DNA of 64,000 bases from Streptomyces griseiscabiei (lineage in GTDB: Bacteria; Actinomycetota; Actinomycetes; Streptomycetales; Streptomycetaceae), in the NCBI RefSeq assembly GCF_020010925.1, contig NZ_JAGJBZ010000002.1, positions 1,550,001 to 1,614,000 on the forward strand. Direction: 5' to 3'. Shown piece after piece: positions 1-8,578 of the stretch. Position numbers and translations under genes: made by a program. The notes beneath the pieces were generated by a model. That model was not told the DNA's origin. It was given only the letters and a program-made list of their open reading frames with translations, and did no database searches. Within the stretch, counting starts at the first letter, position 1; each line of letters starts with the position of its first letter.

Positions 1-1
1 G

Positions 2-358
2 AAGAAGCCCGGCTGGTACCTGACCACCGACATGGTCCCGATGTTCGCCAACGAGCACGTCCAGAACCTCCGTTTCCTGGACGCCGACACGGCCGCCGCC
101 ACCGAGGCCCCCGAGATCACCGGCGCGGCCGAGGTCACGGCCACCGCCGACCGGGTCCTCAACCACCTCGTCACGGCGACCGGGCTGCCCACGTCGTTCG
201 CCGCCGAGGGCCTGCCCAAGGGCCTGAGCATGGACACCGGCACCGGTCTGATCTCCGGTGTCCCGGCCCGGCCCGGCACCCGCACGGTCACCGTCTCGGC
301 CACCAACGCCGCCGGTACGGCCACCCGGTCCGTCAAGCTCACCGTGCGCCACCCGTAG
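2..358 (+). CDS. C-terminal part of a secreted protein with a putative Ig (He_PIG) domain (partial)
   Basis: The reading frame is open from the first complete codon at base 2, so the gene begins outside the window; 118 residues are visible. The last 80 or so form a putative Ig module with the GLPKGLSMDTGTGLISGVP signature and a final NAAGTAT..V strand, as in cell-surface and extracellular polysaccharide-degrading enzymes. A closely similar module (GLPDGLRVDRRTGLISGTP) lies inside the next gene, so the two proteins share parts. The visible residues before the module (tryptophan-rich, ending NLRFLD) are too few to assign a catalytic family. The stop lies 15 bases before the next start, so the genes are probably co-transcribed. 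Confidence 0.7.
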   Translation, partial: KKPGWYLTTDMVPMFANEHVQNLRFLDADTAAATEAPEITGAAEVTATADRVLNHLVTATGLPTSFAAEGLPKGLSMDTGTGLISGVPARPGTRTVTVSATNAAGTATRSVKLTVRHP

Positions 359-373
359 GACGAGGAGCGACCT

Positions 374-3300
374 GTGCTTCCCCTCAGCAGACGGTTCGAC
401 CGGCGGTCGTTCCTCGGCGCGGCCGGGGCCACGGCAGCCGCGGCCGGAGCCGGACTCCTGTCCGCGCCCTCCGCCTCCGCCGCGCCCTCCGCCTCGGCCG
501 GGGCCACGGGCGCCGGTTCCACCGGGACGGCCCCCGCCTTCAGCCATCCGGGCCTCCTGCACACCACCGCCGACCTGGACCGGTGGCGGGCGGCGGTCGC
601 GGCGAAGGAGTCACCGATCCACGACGGCTATCTCGCGCTGGCCGCCCACGCCCGGTCCAGGTCCACGTACACCGTGCAGAACACGGGCCAGATCATCTCC
701 TGGGGGCGCGGCCCCACCAACTTCATGAGCCAGGCCGTCGCCGACTCGGCCGCCGCCTACCAGAACGCGCTGATGTGGTGTGTGACGGGCGAGCGGGCCC
801 ACGCCGACAAGGCCCGGGACATCCTCGACGCCTGGTCGGCCTCCCTCACGACGATCACGGGAGCCGACGGCCCGCTCGGCGCGGGCCTGCAGGCCTTCAA
901 GTTCGTCAACGCCGCCGAACTGCTCCGGCACACCGGCTACGACGGCTGGCCCGACGCGGCGATCGCCCGCTGCGAGCGCTCGTTCCTCGACGTCTGGTAC
1001 CCGGCGATCTCCGGCTACATGCTGTACGCCAACGGCAACTGGGATCTGACGGCCATGCAGACCGTCCTGGCCATCGGTGTGTTCTGCGAGGAGCCCGTCC
1101 TCTTCGAGGACGCCCTGCGCTTCGCGGCGGCCGGCGCCGGCAACGGCAGCGTGCCGGGCCGGATCGTCACCGCCGCCGGCCAGGGCCAGGAGTCCGGCCG
1201 CGACCAGGGGCACGAGCAGCTGGCCGTCGGCCTGATGGGCGACGCCGCGCAGGTGGCCTGGAACCAGGGCGTCGACCTGTGGGGCGTCGACGGCCGGCGT
1301 CCGCTGGCCAACGCCGAGTACGCCGCCCGCTACAACCTCGGCGGCGACGTCCCCTTCACCCCCGACCTGGACCGCACCGGCAAGTACGTCAAGACGACCG
1401 TCTCCGCGATCGGCCGGGGCACCCTGCCCCCGGTCTACGAGATGTACTACGCCCACTACGCCGGAGTGCGCGGCCTCGACGCCCCCGCGACGAAGGCGGT
1501 GCTCTTCCGGGGCACGGCGGGCGCCCGGTTGGTCGAGGGCGGCAACGACGACCTCCCGGGCTTCGGCACCTTCGCCTACGCCGGGGCCACGGCCCCCGCC
1601 ACGGCTCCCGCGCCGAAGCCCCCGGCCGGTGTGACGGCGGTGGGCGAGCGCGGATCGGTGACCGTGACCTGGCTGCCGTCGGCCCGGGCCACCGGGTACA
1701 CCGTCCGGCGGTCCACCCGCCCCGGAGGCCCCTACGAGAAGGTCGCCACCGGGCTCGGCGCGCCGACGTACACCGACCGGGACGTCCACCGGGGCCGGAC
1801 CTACCACTACACCGTCACCGCCACCAACCCGGCGGGCGGCAGCGGGAGTTCGAGCCCGGTCACCGCCTGCGCCGGGCTGCCCGAGCCCTGGGCCGGCCAG
1901 GATCTCGGGGCGGTGGAGATCCCCGGCTCCGCCGCCTTCGACGGCGAGCGGTTCCTGCTGCGGGCGAGCGGCACGGCGGACACGTACCGCCTGGCGTACG
2001 TACCACTGCGCGGGGACGGCTCGGTCACCGCGCGGATCGTGTGGCCGCTCAGCTCCCAGTACTCCAAGATCGGCGTCACCCTGCGGGCCGGCCTCGACGC
2101 GGGCGCCGCGCACGCCTCGACGCTGATCCAGGGGCTGCCGCTGCACACCTGGAGCGGGGTGTGGAGCGTACGGAAGGCCGTCGGCGCGGGGATCACCGCG
2201 ACCGGCAGCACGCCCGTGCCGCCCTCCCAGCTCCCGGCGATCACCACCTCCGCCGCCTTCCCGATCTCCGCCCTCGGCGCCCTGCCGGAGTCGGCGACAC
2301 CCCTGGAGGCGCCGTACGTCGAGGGCGCGGGCGACGGCTACCGGCTGCGGGCCCCGTACTGGGTGCGGGTCACCCGCAGGGGCCGCCGCTGCACCGGGGC
2401 GATCTCGCCGGACGGCGTCGACTGGACCGAAGTGGGCACATCGGAGGTCGAGTTGGGGCGCACCGCGTACGCGGGGCTGGTCCTGACCTCCTGCCTGGGC
2501 GTCGCCGAGGAGTACGCGGGGACGGGCGTGGGCGCCTTCGACGACGTGCGGGTCGTCTCCGCCGACGGGGGAGAGGTCTGGTCGGTGGCCCGCCCTGCCT
2601 GGCGGGCCACCGGCCTCAAGGCCGCCACCGGCGCCGACGCGGTGGAGCTGGCCTGGACCGATCCGGACCTCTCCGCCCGCTACAAGGTGCTCCGCGCCAC
2701 CCGCGCCGACGGCCCCTACCGGACGATCGCCACCGGGATCGCCCCGGTCGGCTTCGGCACCCGGCTGCGGTACACGGACGCCACCGGCACCCCCGGCACG
2801 ACGTACCACTACGTCGTCGCGAAGACGAACACCGGTGGCGGCGGCCCCCGTTCCGCGCCCGCCGCCGCGGCGATGCCGACCCCGACTGTTCCTCGACTCG
2901 CTTCGGCGGCAGCGGCGTTCGCCAACAAGGGAGTCCCGTTCCGGCATCTGCTGCGTGCCGCGCACGAACCCGTGCGCTTCACCGCGAGCGGACTCCCCGA
3001 CGGTCTGCGCGTCGACCGGCGCACCGGCCTGATCTCCGGCACCCCCACCCGGACCGGCGAGTTCACCGTCACCACCACCGCCGGCAACGCGGCGGGCGAG
3101 GCGACCGGCACCCTCACCCTGACCGTCGGCACACCCCCGCCCGCCCCCTGGACCTACGGCGACCTCGGCGACCTCGTCCTCGACGACCGCGCCTACGGCA
3201 CCCTCGGCGTGGTCGCGGTCCCCACCCCCGGCAGCACCGCGTACGAGGACGACGGGACCTTCGTCGTCCGGGGCGCCGGAGTCGATCTGACCGTCAACAA

Positions 3301-3748
3301 CCAAGGAATGACCGGCCAGTTCGTACGGCGGACGGTCACCGGTGACTGCGAGGTCACCGTCCGGCTGGACTCCCGTACCGGGGCCACGGCCGACCGGGTC
3401 GGGCTGCTGATGGCCAAGTCGCTGTCGCCGTTCGACCAGGCGGCCGGGGCGATCGTCGGCGGCGGGACCACAGCCCAGCTCATGCTCCGTACGACCGTGG
3501 CCGGACGGTCGGCCTTCACCGGCGACACCACGGTCACCACCCCCTGCCTGCTGCGGCTGAAGCGGACCGGGACCCGCTTCGCCGCGGCGGTCTCCACCGA
3601 CGGAGGCGCCACCTTCACCCCCCTCGCCGACGGAGAGATCCCCGGCTTCGGTGACGCCCCCTACCACGTGGGCCTGGTGGTCTGCTCCCGCAGCCCGCTG
3701 GCCCACGGCACCGCGCGCTTCGGCGAGGTGAGCATCACCCCCACCTGA
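374..3748 (+). CDS. Tat-exported alginate-lyase-superfamily protein with FN3, Ig and beta-sandwich modules
   Basis: 1124 residues. A GTG start with GAGGAG about six bases upstream opens a twin-arginine signal (DRRSFLGAAG, Ala-rich stretch, cleavage near residue 37). Residues about 55-400 look like the alpha-helical alginate lyase fold (PF05426): HPGLLHT, AAYQNALMW, NGNWDL and QESGRDQGH (about 272-280). Then come an FN3 domain (about 417-500), a DUF1349/laminin-G-like beta-sandwich (510-730), a second FN3 (745-830), a putative Ig module (850-920) and a last beta-sandwich (930-1124). The catalytic region matches the much shorter next gene, so the extra 700 residues are probably carbohydrate-binding or spacer modules. 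The substrate cannot be read from the sequence; the superfamily covers uronate-containing polysaccharides. It follows the previous gene by 15 bases and precedes the next by 17. Confidence 0.75.
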   Translation: MLPLSRRFDRRSFLGAAGATAAAAGAGLLSAPSASAAPSASAGATGAGSTGTAPAFSHPGLLHTTADLDRWRAAVAAKESPIHDGYLALAAHARSRSTYTVQNTGQIISWGRGPTNFMSQAVADSAAAYQNALMWCVTGERAHADKARDILDAWSASLTTITGADGPLGAGLQAFKFVNAAELLRHTGYDGWPDAAIARCERSFLDVWYPAISGYMLYANGNWDLTAMQTVLAIGVFCEEPVLFEDALRFAAAGAGNGSVPGRIVTAAGQGQESGRDQGHEQLAVGLMGDAAQVAWNQGVDLWGVDGRRPLANAEYAARYNLGGDVPFTPDLDRTGKYVKTTVSAIGRGTLPPVYEMYYAHYAGVRGLDAPATKAVLFRGTAGARLVEGGNDDLPGFGTFAYAGATAPATAPAPKPPAGVTAVGERGSVTVTWLPSARATGYTVRRSTRPGGPYEKVATGLGAPTYTDRDVHRGRTYHYTVTATNPAGGSGSSSPVTACAGLPEPWAGQDLGAVEIPGSAAFDGERFLLRASGTADTYRLAYVPLRGDGSVTARIVWPLSSQYSKIGVTLRAGLDAGAAHASTLIQGLPLHTWSGVWSVRKAVGAGITATGSTPVPPSQLPAITTSAAFPISALGALPESATPLEAPYVEGAGDGYRLRAPYWVRVTRRGRRCTGAISPDGVDWTEVGTSEVELGRTAYAGLVLTSCLGVAEEYAGTGVGAFDDVRVVSADGGEVWSVARPAWRATGLKAATGADAVELAWTDPDLSARYKVLRATRADGPYRTIATGIAPVGFGTRLRYTDATGTPGTTYHYVVAKTNTGGGGPRSAPAAAAMPTPTVPRLASAAAAFANKGVPFRHLLRAAHEPVRFTASGLPDGLRVDRRTGLISGTPTRTGEFTVTTTAGNAAGEATGTLTLTVGTPPPAPWTYGDLGDLVLDDRAYGTLGVVAVPTPGSTAYEDDGTFVVRGAGVDLTVNNQGMTGQFVRRTVTGDCEVTVRLDSRTGATADRVGLLMAKSLSPFDQAAGAIVGGGTTAQLMLRTTVAGRSAFTGDTTVTTPCLLRLKRTGTRFAAAVSTDGGATFTPLADGEIPGFGDAPYHVGLVVCSRSPLAHGTARFGEVSITPT

Positions 3749-3765
3749 GGATCGGAGATGGACCG

Positions 3766-5037
3766 ATGAGCCGCACTTCCCCCCACGCCACCCCCCACGC
3801 TTCCCCCCACCCGGGCCCCGAAGGGCCCGCGCCCGAGGGCGAGTTGAGCCGCCGCGGTCTGCTGAGGACCGCCGGCGGGATCGCCGCCGCCCTCACCCTG
3901 GGCGCCGCCTCCGCCACCACGGCGGAGGCGGCCCCGGCCACTTTCACCCACCCCGGCATGCTGCACGCCTACGGCGAACTCAACCGCGCCAAGGTACGCG
4001 TCGCCGCAGGCGACGACCCCTGGCTGTCCGGCTGGAACCGGCTGACCGCCAACTCCCACGCCGCGAGCACCTGGACGGCCAGGCCGCAGGCCACCGTCGT
4101 CCGCGGCGGCACCGGCGAGAACTACGGCATCCTCTACAACGACATCCACGCCGCCTACCAGAACGCGCTGCGCTGGAAGATCGCCGGAACCACGGCCAAC
4201 GGCGACGCGGCCGTGCGCATCCTCAACGCCTGGTCGTCGACGCTCACCACCGTCACCGGCAACGCGGACCGGTTCCTGGCCGCCGGGATCTACGGCTACC
4301 AGTTCGCGAACGCCGCCGAACTCATGCGCGGCTACGGCGGATTCGACCTGGACCGGTTCAGGACGATGATGCTGAACGTCTTCTACCCGCTCAACAACCA
4401 GTTCCTGAACGACCACAACGACGCCTGCATCACCAACTACTGGGCCAACTGGGACCTGTGCACCATGAACTCGATCCTCGCGATCGGGATCCTGTGCGAC
4501 GACGGCGCCAAGTACGACCAGGCCGTCAACTACTTCAAGAACGGCGCGGGCAACGGCGCGATCCGCAAGGCCGTGCCGTTCCTGTACGACGGCCAGGGCC
4601 TCGCCCAGTGGCAGGAGTCCGGCCGCGACCAGGGGCACACCATGATGGGCATGGGCCAGATGGGCGCCTTCTGCGAGATGGCCTGGTCCCAGGGCGAGGA
4701 CCTCTACGGCTACGACGACAACCGGTTCATGAAGGCCGCCCAGTACGTCGCCAGGTACAACCTCGGCGAGGACGTGCCCTTCACCGCCTACACCTGGGGC
4801 ACCGGCCAGAACTGCGCCCAGCAGACCCACACCGTGATCTCGTCCAGCGGCCGGGGCCAGGTCCGCCCCGTGTGGGACCTGCTGCACTACCACTACGCAC
4901 GGCGGCGGGGCCTGTCCGTCCCGTACATCACCCGGATGGCGGAGAGCGTCCGCCCCGAGGGCGGCGGCGGGGACTACGGCCCCAACAGCGGCGGCTACGA
5001 CCAGCTGGGCTTCGGCACCCTGATGTACGCCAGGTAG
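3766..5037 (+). CDS. Tat-exported alginate-lyase-superfamily protein
   Basis: 423 residues, essentially a signal peptide plus one catalytic domain. The twin-arginine motif (SRRGLLRTAGG, about 26-36) follows a Pro/His-rich leader and precedes a hydrophobic stretch ending TAEAAP. The mature part has the same landmarks as the upstream gene: HPGMLHAYGELNRAK, AAYQNALRW, NWDLCTMN and QESGRDQGH (283-291), typical of PF05426-type alginate lyase proteins. It is therefore a single-domain paralogue of the neighbour, probably from gene duplication, and likely eliminates across a uronate linkage outside the cell. The start is ATG with a weak GGAG-like site. The exact polysaccharide remains open. Confidence 0.75.
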   Translation: MSRTSPHATPHASPHPGPEGPAPEGELSRRGLLRTAGGIAAALTLGAASATTAEAAPATFTHPGMLHAYGELNRAKVRVAAGDDPWLSGWNRLTANSHAASTWTARPQATVVRGGTGENYGILYNDIHAAYQNALRWKIAGTTANGDAAVRILNAWSSTLTTVTGNADRFLAAGIYGYQFANAAELMRGYGGFDLDRFRTMMLNVFYPLNNQFLNDHNDACITNYWANWDLCTMNSILAIGILCDDGAKYDQAVNYFKNGAGNGAIRKAVPFLYDGQGLAQWQESGRDQGHTMMGMGQMGAFCEMAWSQGEDLYGYDDNRFMKAAQYVARYNLGEDVPFTAYTWGTGQNCAQQTHTVISSSGRGQVRPVWDLLHYHYARRRGLSVPYITRMAESVRPEGGGGDYGPNSGGYDQLGFGTLMYAR

Positions 5038-5174
5038 CCGCCGACCCGCCGACCCGGCGACCGACCCCCGCCGGCCGCCCGCCGACGAGGCCGCCGTCGC
5101 CCGAACGGCCGTCAAAGACCCGGCCCGACCGGAATACCGAGAAGGGATGTGGTGCTCTGAGGTGAACGACGCTC

Positions 5175-6857
5175 ATGAGCGAGCGGGCGAGTGAGCCGGC
5201 GGGCGTGAGGAGCTGGTGCGCGATGACGGCAGACCGGCAGGGTGGCCCCGTGGTCAGGACGCCGTACGGATCCGTGCGCGGCACCTACGAGTACGGGGAG
5301 GGCTACGAGACCGGGATCGCCGTCTTCCGGGGTGTCCCGTACGCGGCCCCGCCCTTCGGCCCCCGCCGCTTCCGCCCGCCCGCCCCGCCCGAGCCCTGGG
5401 CGGGGGTGCGGGACACCGTCGCCTTCGGTCCGACGCCTCCGAAACCGCCGTACTCGGAGGCGTTCGCCCGCTATCTGTCGGACCCGGTCGTCCCGGGCGA
5501 CGACTGCCTCAACCTGAACGTGTGGACGCCGCGCCCCGACCCCGGGGCCCGGCTGCCGGTCATGGTCTTCCTCCACGGCGGCGCCCTCACCCGGGGCTCC
5601 TCGGCGGTGCCCGTCTACGACGGCGCCGCCTTCGCCCGTGACGGTGTGGTGCTGGTGTCCCTCAACTACCGTCTGGGCGTGGAGGGTTACGGCCTCTTCC
5701 CGGACGCCCCGCCCAATCTCGGACTGCGCGACCAGCTGGCCGCGCTGGAGTGGGTGCGGGACTCGGTCGCCGGGTTCGGCGGCGACCCGGACCGGGTGAC
5801 CCTGTTCGGCCAGTCGGCGGGCGCCATCAGCGTCGGCGCGCTGCTGGCCGTGCCCCGTGCGCGGGGTCTGTTCCGGCGCGCCGTCCTGCAGAGCGGCCCG
5901 CCGGAGGCCCTGGACCGGGACAAGGTGCGCCGGATGGTCCGCCGGATGGCGAACCGGCTGAAGGTCCCGGCGACCGCCGAGGCCTTCGCCGCCGTGGACC
6001 GGGCCACCCTGCTGGAGGCGCAGGCCGAGGTCGGCCGGCTCAGCAGCCCGGTACTGGGCGGCCCCGCCTTCGGCATCGTCGTCGACGGCGACCTGCTGCC
6101 CACCGACCCGCTGCGGGCCCTCACCGAGCACGGCGCGGCCCCCGGTGCCGACCTCCTGATGGGCTGGACCCGCGACGAACACCGCCTCTGGCTGGTCCCC
6201 GGCGGACTCCAGGAACGCGTCGACCGCCTCGGCACGGTCGCCCTGGCCGGTGCCCGTGCCCGCTGCCACTGCGGCCCCGAGGTCCCGCGCGGCTACCGTG
6301 ACCTGCACCCCGACCAGGGCACCGCCGATCTGGTCGGCCGGCTCGTCACCGACCACCTCCTGCGTGTCCCCCTGCACCGGGTGGCGGACGCCCGCCTCGA
6401 CCAGGGCGGGGCCCGGTCCTTCCTCTACGAGTTCGCCTGGCCCTCCGGCGTCCCCGCCCTCGGCTCCTGCCACGCCCTGGAACTCGGCTTCGTCTTCGAC
6501 ACCGGCGACACCCCCGCCTCCGCCAAGCTCGCCGGGGACCACGCCCCGCGCGACCTCGCCACCGCCCTGCACACCGCCTGGGTCCGCTTCGCGACGGACG
6601 GCACGCCCGGCTGGCCCGCCTGGGACGCGAGCCATCCGGTGCGCGTCTTCGACACGGCGGAGGACACGGGAGAGGGCGTGGGGGAGGACACGGCGGGCCC
6701 CGACGGCGACCGGATCGTCCTCGGCCCCTACGACCCCGAACTCGCCCTCTGGGACGCGGACGCGAGACGTCCGCGCAGGATCCAGGGCGCCGGCACCTTC
6801 GTCACCTCCGGCGGAGGCCCACTTCCCGCGCTGCGCCGCTTCCGCCGGACGCCCTGA
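5175..6857 (+). CDS. Type-B carboxylesterase family protein
   Basis: 560 residues with the alpha/beta hydrolase plan of PF00135. Visible landmarks are FRGVPYAAPPFGPRRF near the N-terminus, DDCLNLNVWTP, the oxyanion segment VFLHGGA and the nucleophile elbow FGQSAGA with serine at about residue 214. It should hydrolyse carboxylic esters; the natural substrate is unknown. No signal peptide is visible, so it is probably cytoplasmic. Two starts are reasonable: ATG at 5175 with GAGGTG upstream, or ATG at 5223 with GAGGAG upstream, which would start directly at the conserved region (MTADRQGG). It ends only five bases from a gene on the opposite strand, with no clear terminator between them. Confidence 0.85.
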   Translation: MSERASEPAGVRSWCAMTADRQGGPVVRTPYGSVRGTYEYGEGYETGIAVFRGVPYAAPPFGPRRFRPPAPPEPWAGVRDTVAFGPTPPKPPYSEAFARYLSDPVVPGDDCLNLNVWTPRPDPGARLPVMVFLHGGALTRGSSAVPVYDGAAFARDGVVLVSLNYRLGVEGYGLFPDAPPNLGLRDQLAALEWVRDSVAGFGGDPDRVTLFGQSAGAISVGALLAVPRARGLFRRAVLQSGPPEALDRDKVRRMVRRMANRLKVPATAEAFAAVDRATLLEAQAEVGRLSSPVLGGPAFGIVVDGDLLPTDPLRALTEHGAAPGADLLMGWTRDEHRLWLVPGGLQERVDRLGTVALAGARARCHCGPEVPRGYRDLHPDQGTADLVGRLVTDHLLRVPLHRVADARLDQGGARSFLYEFAWPSGVPALGSCHALELGFVFDTGDTPASAKLAGDHAPRDLATALHTAWVRFATDGTPGWPAWDASHPVRVFDTAEDTGEGVGEDTAGPDGDRIVLGPYDPELALWDADARRPRRIQGAGTFVTSGGGPLPALRRFRRTP

Positions 6858-6862
6858 GCCGG

Positions 6863-7597
6863 CTACCCGGGCTCCTCCGTGGGCGTGCGCGGCTTGGTGT
6901 GGAGGACCTCACGGGCCTGTTCGGCGGCGCGGAGGGTGCTCTCGGCGACGAAGTCGAGGAAGCGGGCGACGTTCTCCAGCCGGGCGCTCGCGGGGGTGCC
7001 GGTGCCGAGGACGCCCACGCCCTGGCGGGCGATCACGACGATCTGGGCGACGGCACGGGCACTGGCGATCATCGACTGGTACCAGACGTCGTCGTCGACG
7101 ACGTAGCGCTCACGGCGGCGCTCGCCCTGCTCACGGCGGACCATCCCCTGGCCTTCGAGGAACGCGACCGCCTTGGAGATGGACGCCGGGCTGACCTGGA
7201 GGCGCTGCGCCAGCTCGGCCGCGGTGAGGCTGCCGGAGTCGGTGAGGGTGAGGCAGGCCATCACCCGGGCCATCATCGCGGGCATGCCCGAGGCCATCAT
7301 GACCGTCGTGAAGGTCTCCTCGAACTCCCGTACGGCTTCGGCGTCGCGCCCATGAGCCCGGTCGGGCGTCCGGGCCTCATGCGGAGCGGCCTGGCGGCGC
7401 CGGTGCGCGCGGCGCTCGGTGGCGCGGTGGGCGAGGTCGGCGCGGTAGGCGGTGGGGCCGCCGTTGCGCATGACCTCGCGGGTGATCGTCGAGGTCGGGC
7501 GGTCGAGCCGTCTGGCGATCTCGGCGTAGGCGAGGCCGTCGGCCAGCCCTAGCGCGATCTGCTGGCGTTCCTGCTGGGTGAGCCTGCCTCCCGGCAT
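6863..7597 (-). CDS. GbsR/MarR-type transcriptional regulator with an N-terminal helix-turn-helix
   Basis: 244 residues from the ATG at 7597, chosen because GAAGGAGA sits five bases upstream. Residues 1-50 (RLTQQERQQIALGLADGL, AYAEIARRLDRPTSTITREV) look like the HTH_38 module of IS30 transposases. From about residue 85 a MarR/GbsR winged helix follows (LTAAELAQRLQVSPASISKAVAFLEGQGMV, then a basic wing RREQGERRRERY). The helix-rich C-terminus probably dimerises. It is divergent from a DUF4097 gene and an ABC exporter, and the shared promoter region carries many GCAAC/GTTGC dyads, so it probably represses both itself and the exporter. The inducing ligand is unknown. Confidence 0.8.
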   Translation of the reverse strand: MPGGRLTQQERQQIALGLADGLAYAEIARRLDRPTSTITREVMRNGGPTAYRADLAHRATERRAHRRRQAAPHEARTPDRAHGRDAEAVREFEETFTTVMMASGMPAMMARVMACLTLTDSGSLTAAELAQRLQVSPASISKAVAFLEGQGMVRREQGERRRERYVVDDDVWYQSMIASARAVAQIVVIARQGVGVLGTGTPASARLENVARFLDFVAESTLRAAEQAREVLHTKPRTPTEEPG

Positions 7598-7654
7598 CGC
7601 TGTCTCCTTCGTGCTCCGTGGTGCGCCCACCATAGCGTTCACTCTCAATTCATT

Positions 7655-7775
7655 GCAACGAGCTACGTAAGGCTTGTTGCGTTACTTCGCAGATTGTTGC
7701 AACGAAATAGCGGGTTTGAGCTGCATGAATGTGCTTCTCGTGCAACGAGTATGTTGCGCGATCTTTGAATGCAAC
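7655..7775. promoter_or_regulatory. Cluster of GCAAC/GTTGC dyads in a divergent promoter region
   Basis: The pentamer GCAAC or its complement occurs at 7655-7659, 7676-7680, 7696-7703 (as the perfect palindrome GTTGCAAC), 7742-7746, 7753-7757 and 7771-7775. Several copies form inverted pairs, for example 7742-7757 (GCAAC, six bases, GTTGC). The stretch is unusually AT-rich for this window. A role as binding sites for the adjacent MarR-like regulator is inferred. Confidence 0.6.
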
Positions 7776-7818
7776 GTAGCTTTTCCATCATCGGAAACAA
7801 CGAACCGAGGAGCGCACG

Positions 7819-8490
7819 ATGCAGAAGTTCGACACCCCCGCCCCGATCGCCGCCGTCCTCCACATCAATGCCGGGCGGGTGCAGATCATCGCCGCCGACC
7901 GCACCGACACCACCGTGGAGATCCGGCCCGCCGACGCTTCCAGGAGCCGCGACGTCAGGGCCGCCGAGGAGGCCACGGTCGACTACCGCGACGGCGTCCT
8001 GCGGATCGACACCCCGAAGGCGAAGAGCGAGCTGTTCGGCCCCTCCGGAACCCTGGAGGTCACCGTCCAGCTGCCGTCCGGCTCCCGCGTCGAGGCGAAG
8101 GCGGCCGCCGCCGAGTTCCGCGGGGTCGGACGGCTGGGCGATGTGGCCATCGACGGTGCGCACGGGCAGGTCAAGCTCGACGAGACCGCGAGCGCCCGGC
8201 TGAACCTGCTGGCCGGCGACGCCCTGATCGGCCGTCTGGACGGCCCCGCCGACATCACCAGCGGCAAGGGCGACCTGCGTGTCACCGAGGCCGTACGCGG
8301 CACGGTCACCCTGAGCACCGGGCACGGCAAGATCTCGATCGGCGCCGCCGCCGGTGTCTCGGCCTCCCTGGACGCCGGCACCTCCTACGGCCGCGTCCGC
8401 AACTCCCTCAAGAACACCGAGGGCGCCGACGCCCAGCTCGACATCCGCGCCACCACCGGCTACGGCGACATCGACGCCCACAGCCTCTGA
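7819..8490 (+). CDS. DUF4097-family beta-strand repeat protein
   Basis: 223 residues, ATG with GAGGAG eight bases upstream. The protein is a run of short alternating strands with Gly/Asp turns (VRIDTPKAKSELFGPSG, VTVQLPSGSRVEAK, GDLRVTEAVRGTVTLSTGHGKISI), typical of DUF4097 right-handed beta-helix-like proteins. No signal peptide or membrane segment is visible. It lies between the regulator and an ABC exporter and is probably co-transcribed with the exporter, 88 bases downstream. The family has no settled biochemical function; this gene arrangement is common in Streptomyces. Confidence 0.8.
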   Translation: MQKFDTPAPIAAVLHINAGRVQIIAADRTDTTVEIRPADASRSRDVRAAEEATVDYRDGVLRIDTPKAKSELFGPSGTLEVTVQLPSGSRVEAKAAAAEFRGVGRLGDVAIDGAHGQVKLDETASARLNLLAGDALIGRLDGPADITSGKGDLRVTEAVRGTVTLSTGHGKISIGAAAGVSASLDAGTSYGRVRNSLKNTEGADAQLDIRATTGYGDIDAHSL

Positions 8491-8520
8491 TCCCCGCCCG
8501 CAGCCTCTGATCCCCGCCCG
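8481..8520 (+). repeat. Exact 20-bp tandem duplication over a stop codon
   Basis: Bases 8481-8500 and 8501-8520 are identical. The unit contains the final Ser-Leu codons and TGA of the DUF4097 gene, so the second copy is an untranslated duplicate of the gene end. Confidence 0.9.
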
Positions 8521-8578
8521 CCGACTCGCGACCACCGACCCACGCTCTCCGACCCGAAGCTCTGAAGGAGCACCTGTC

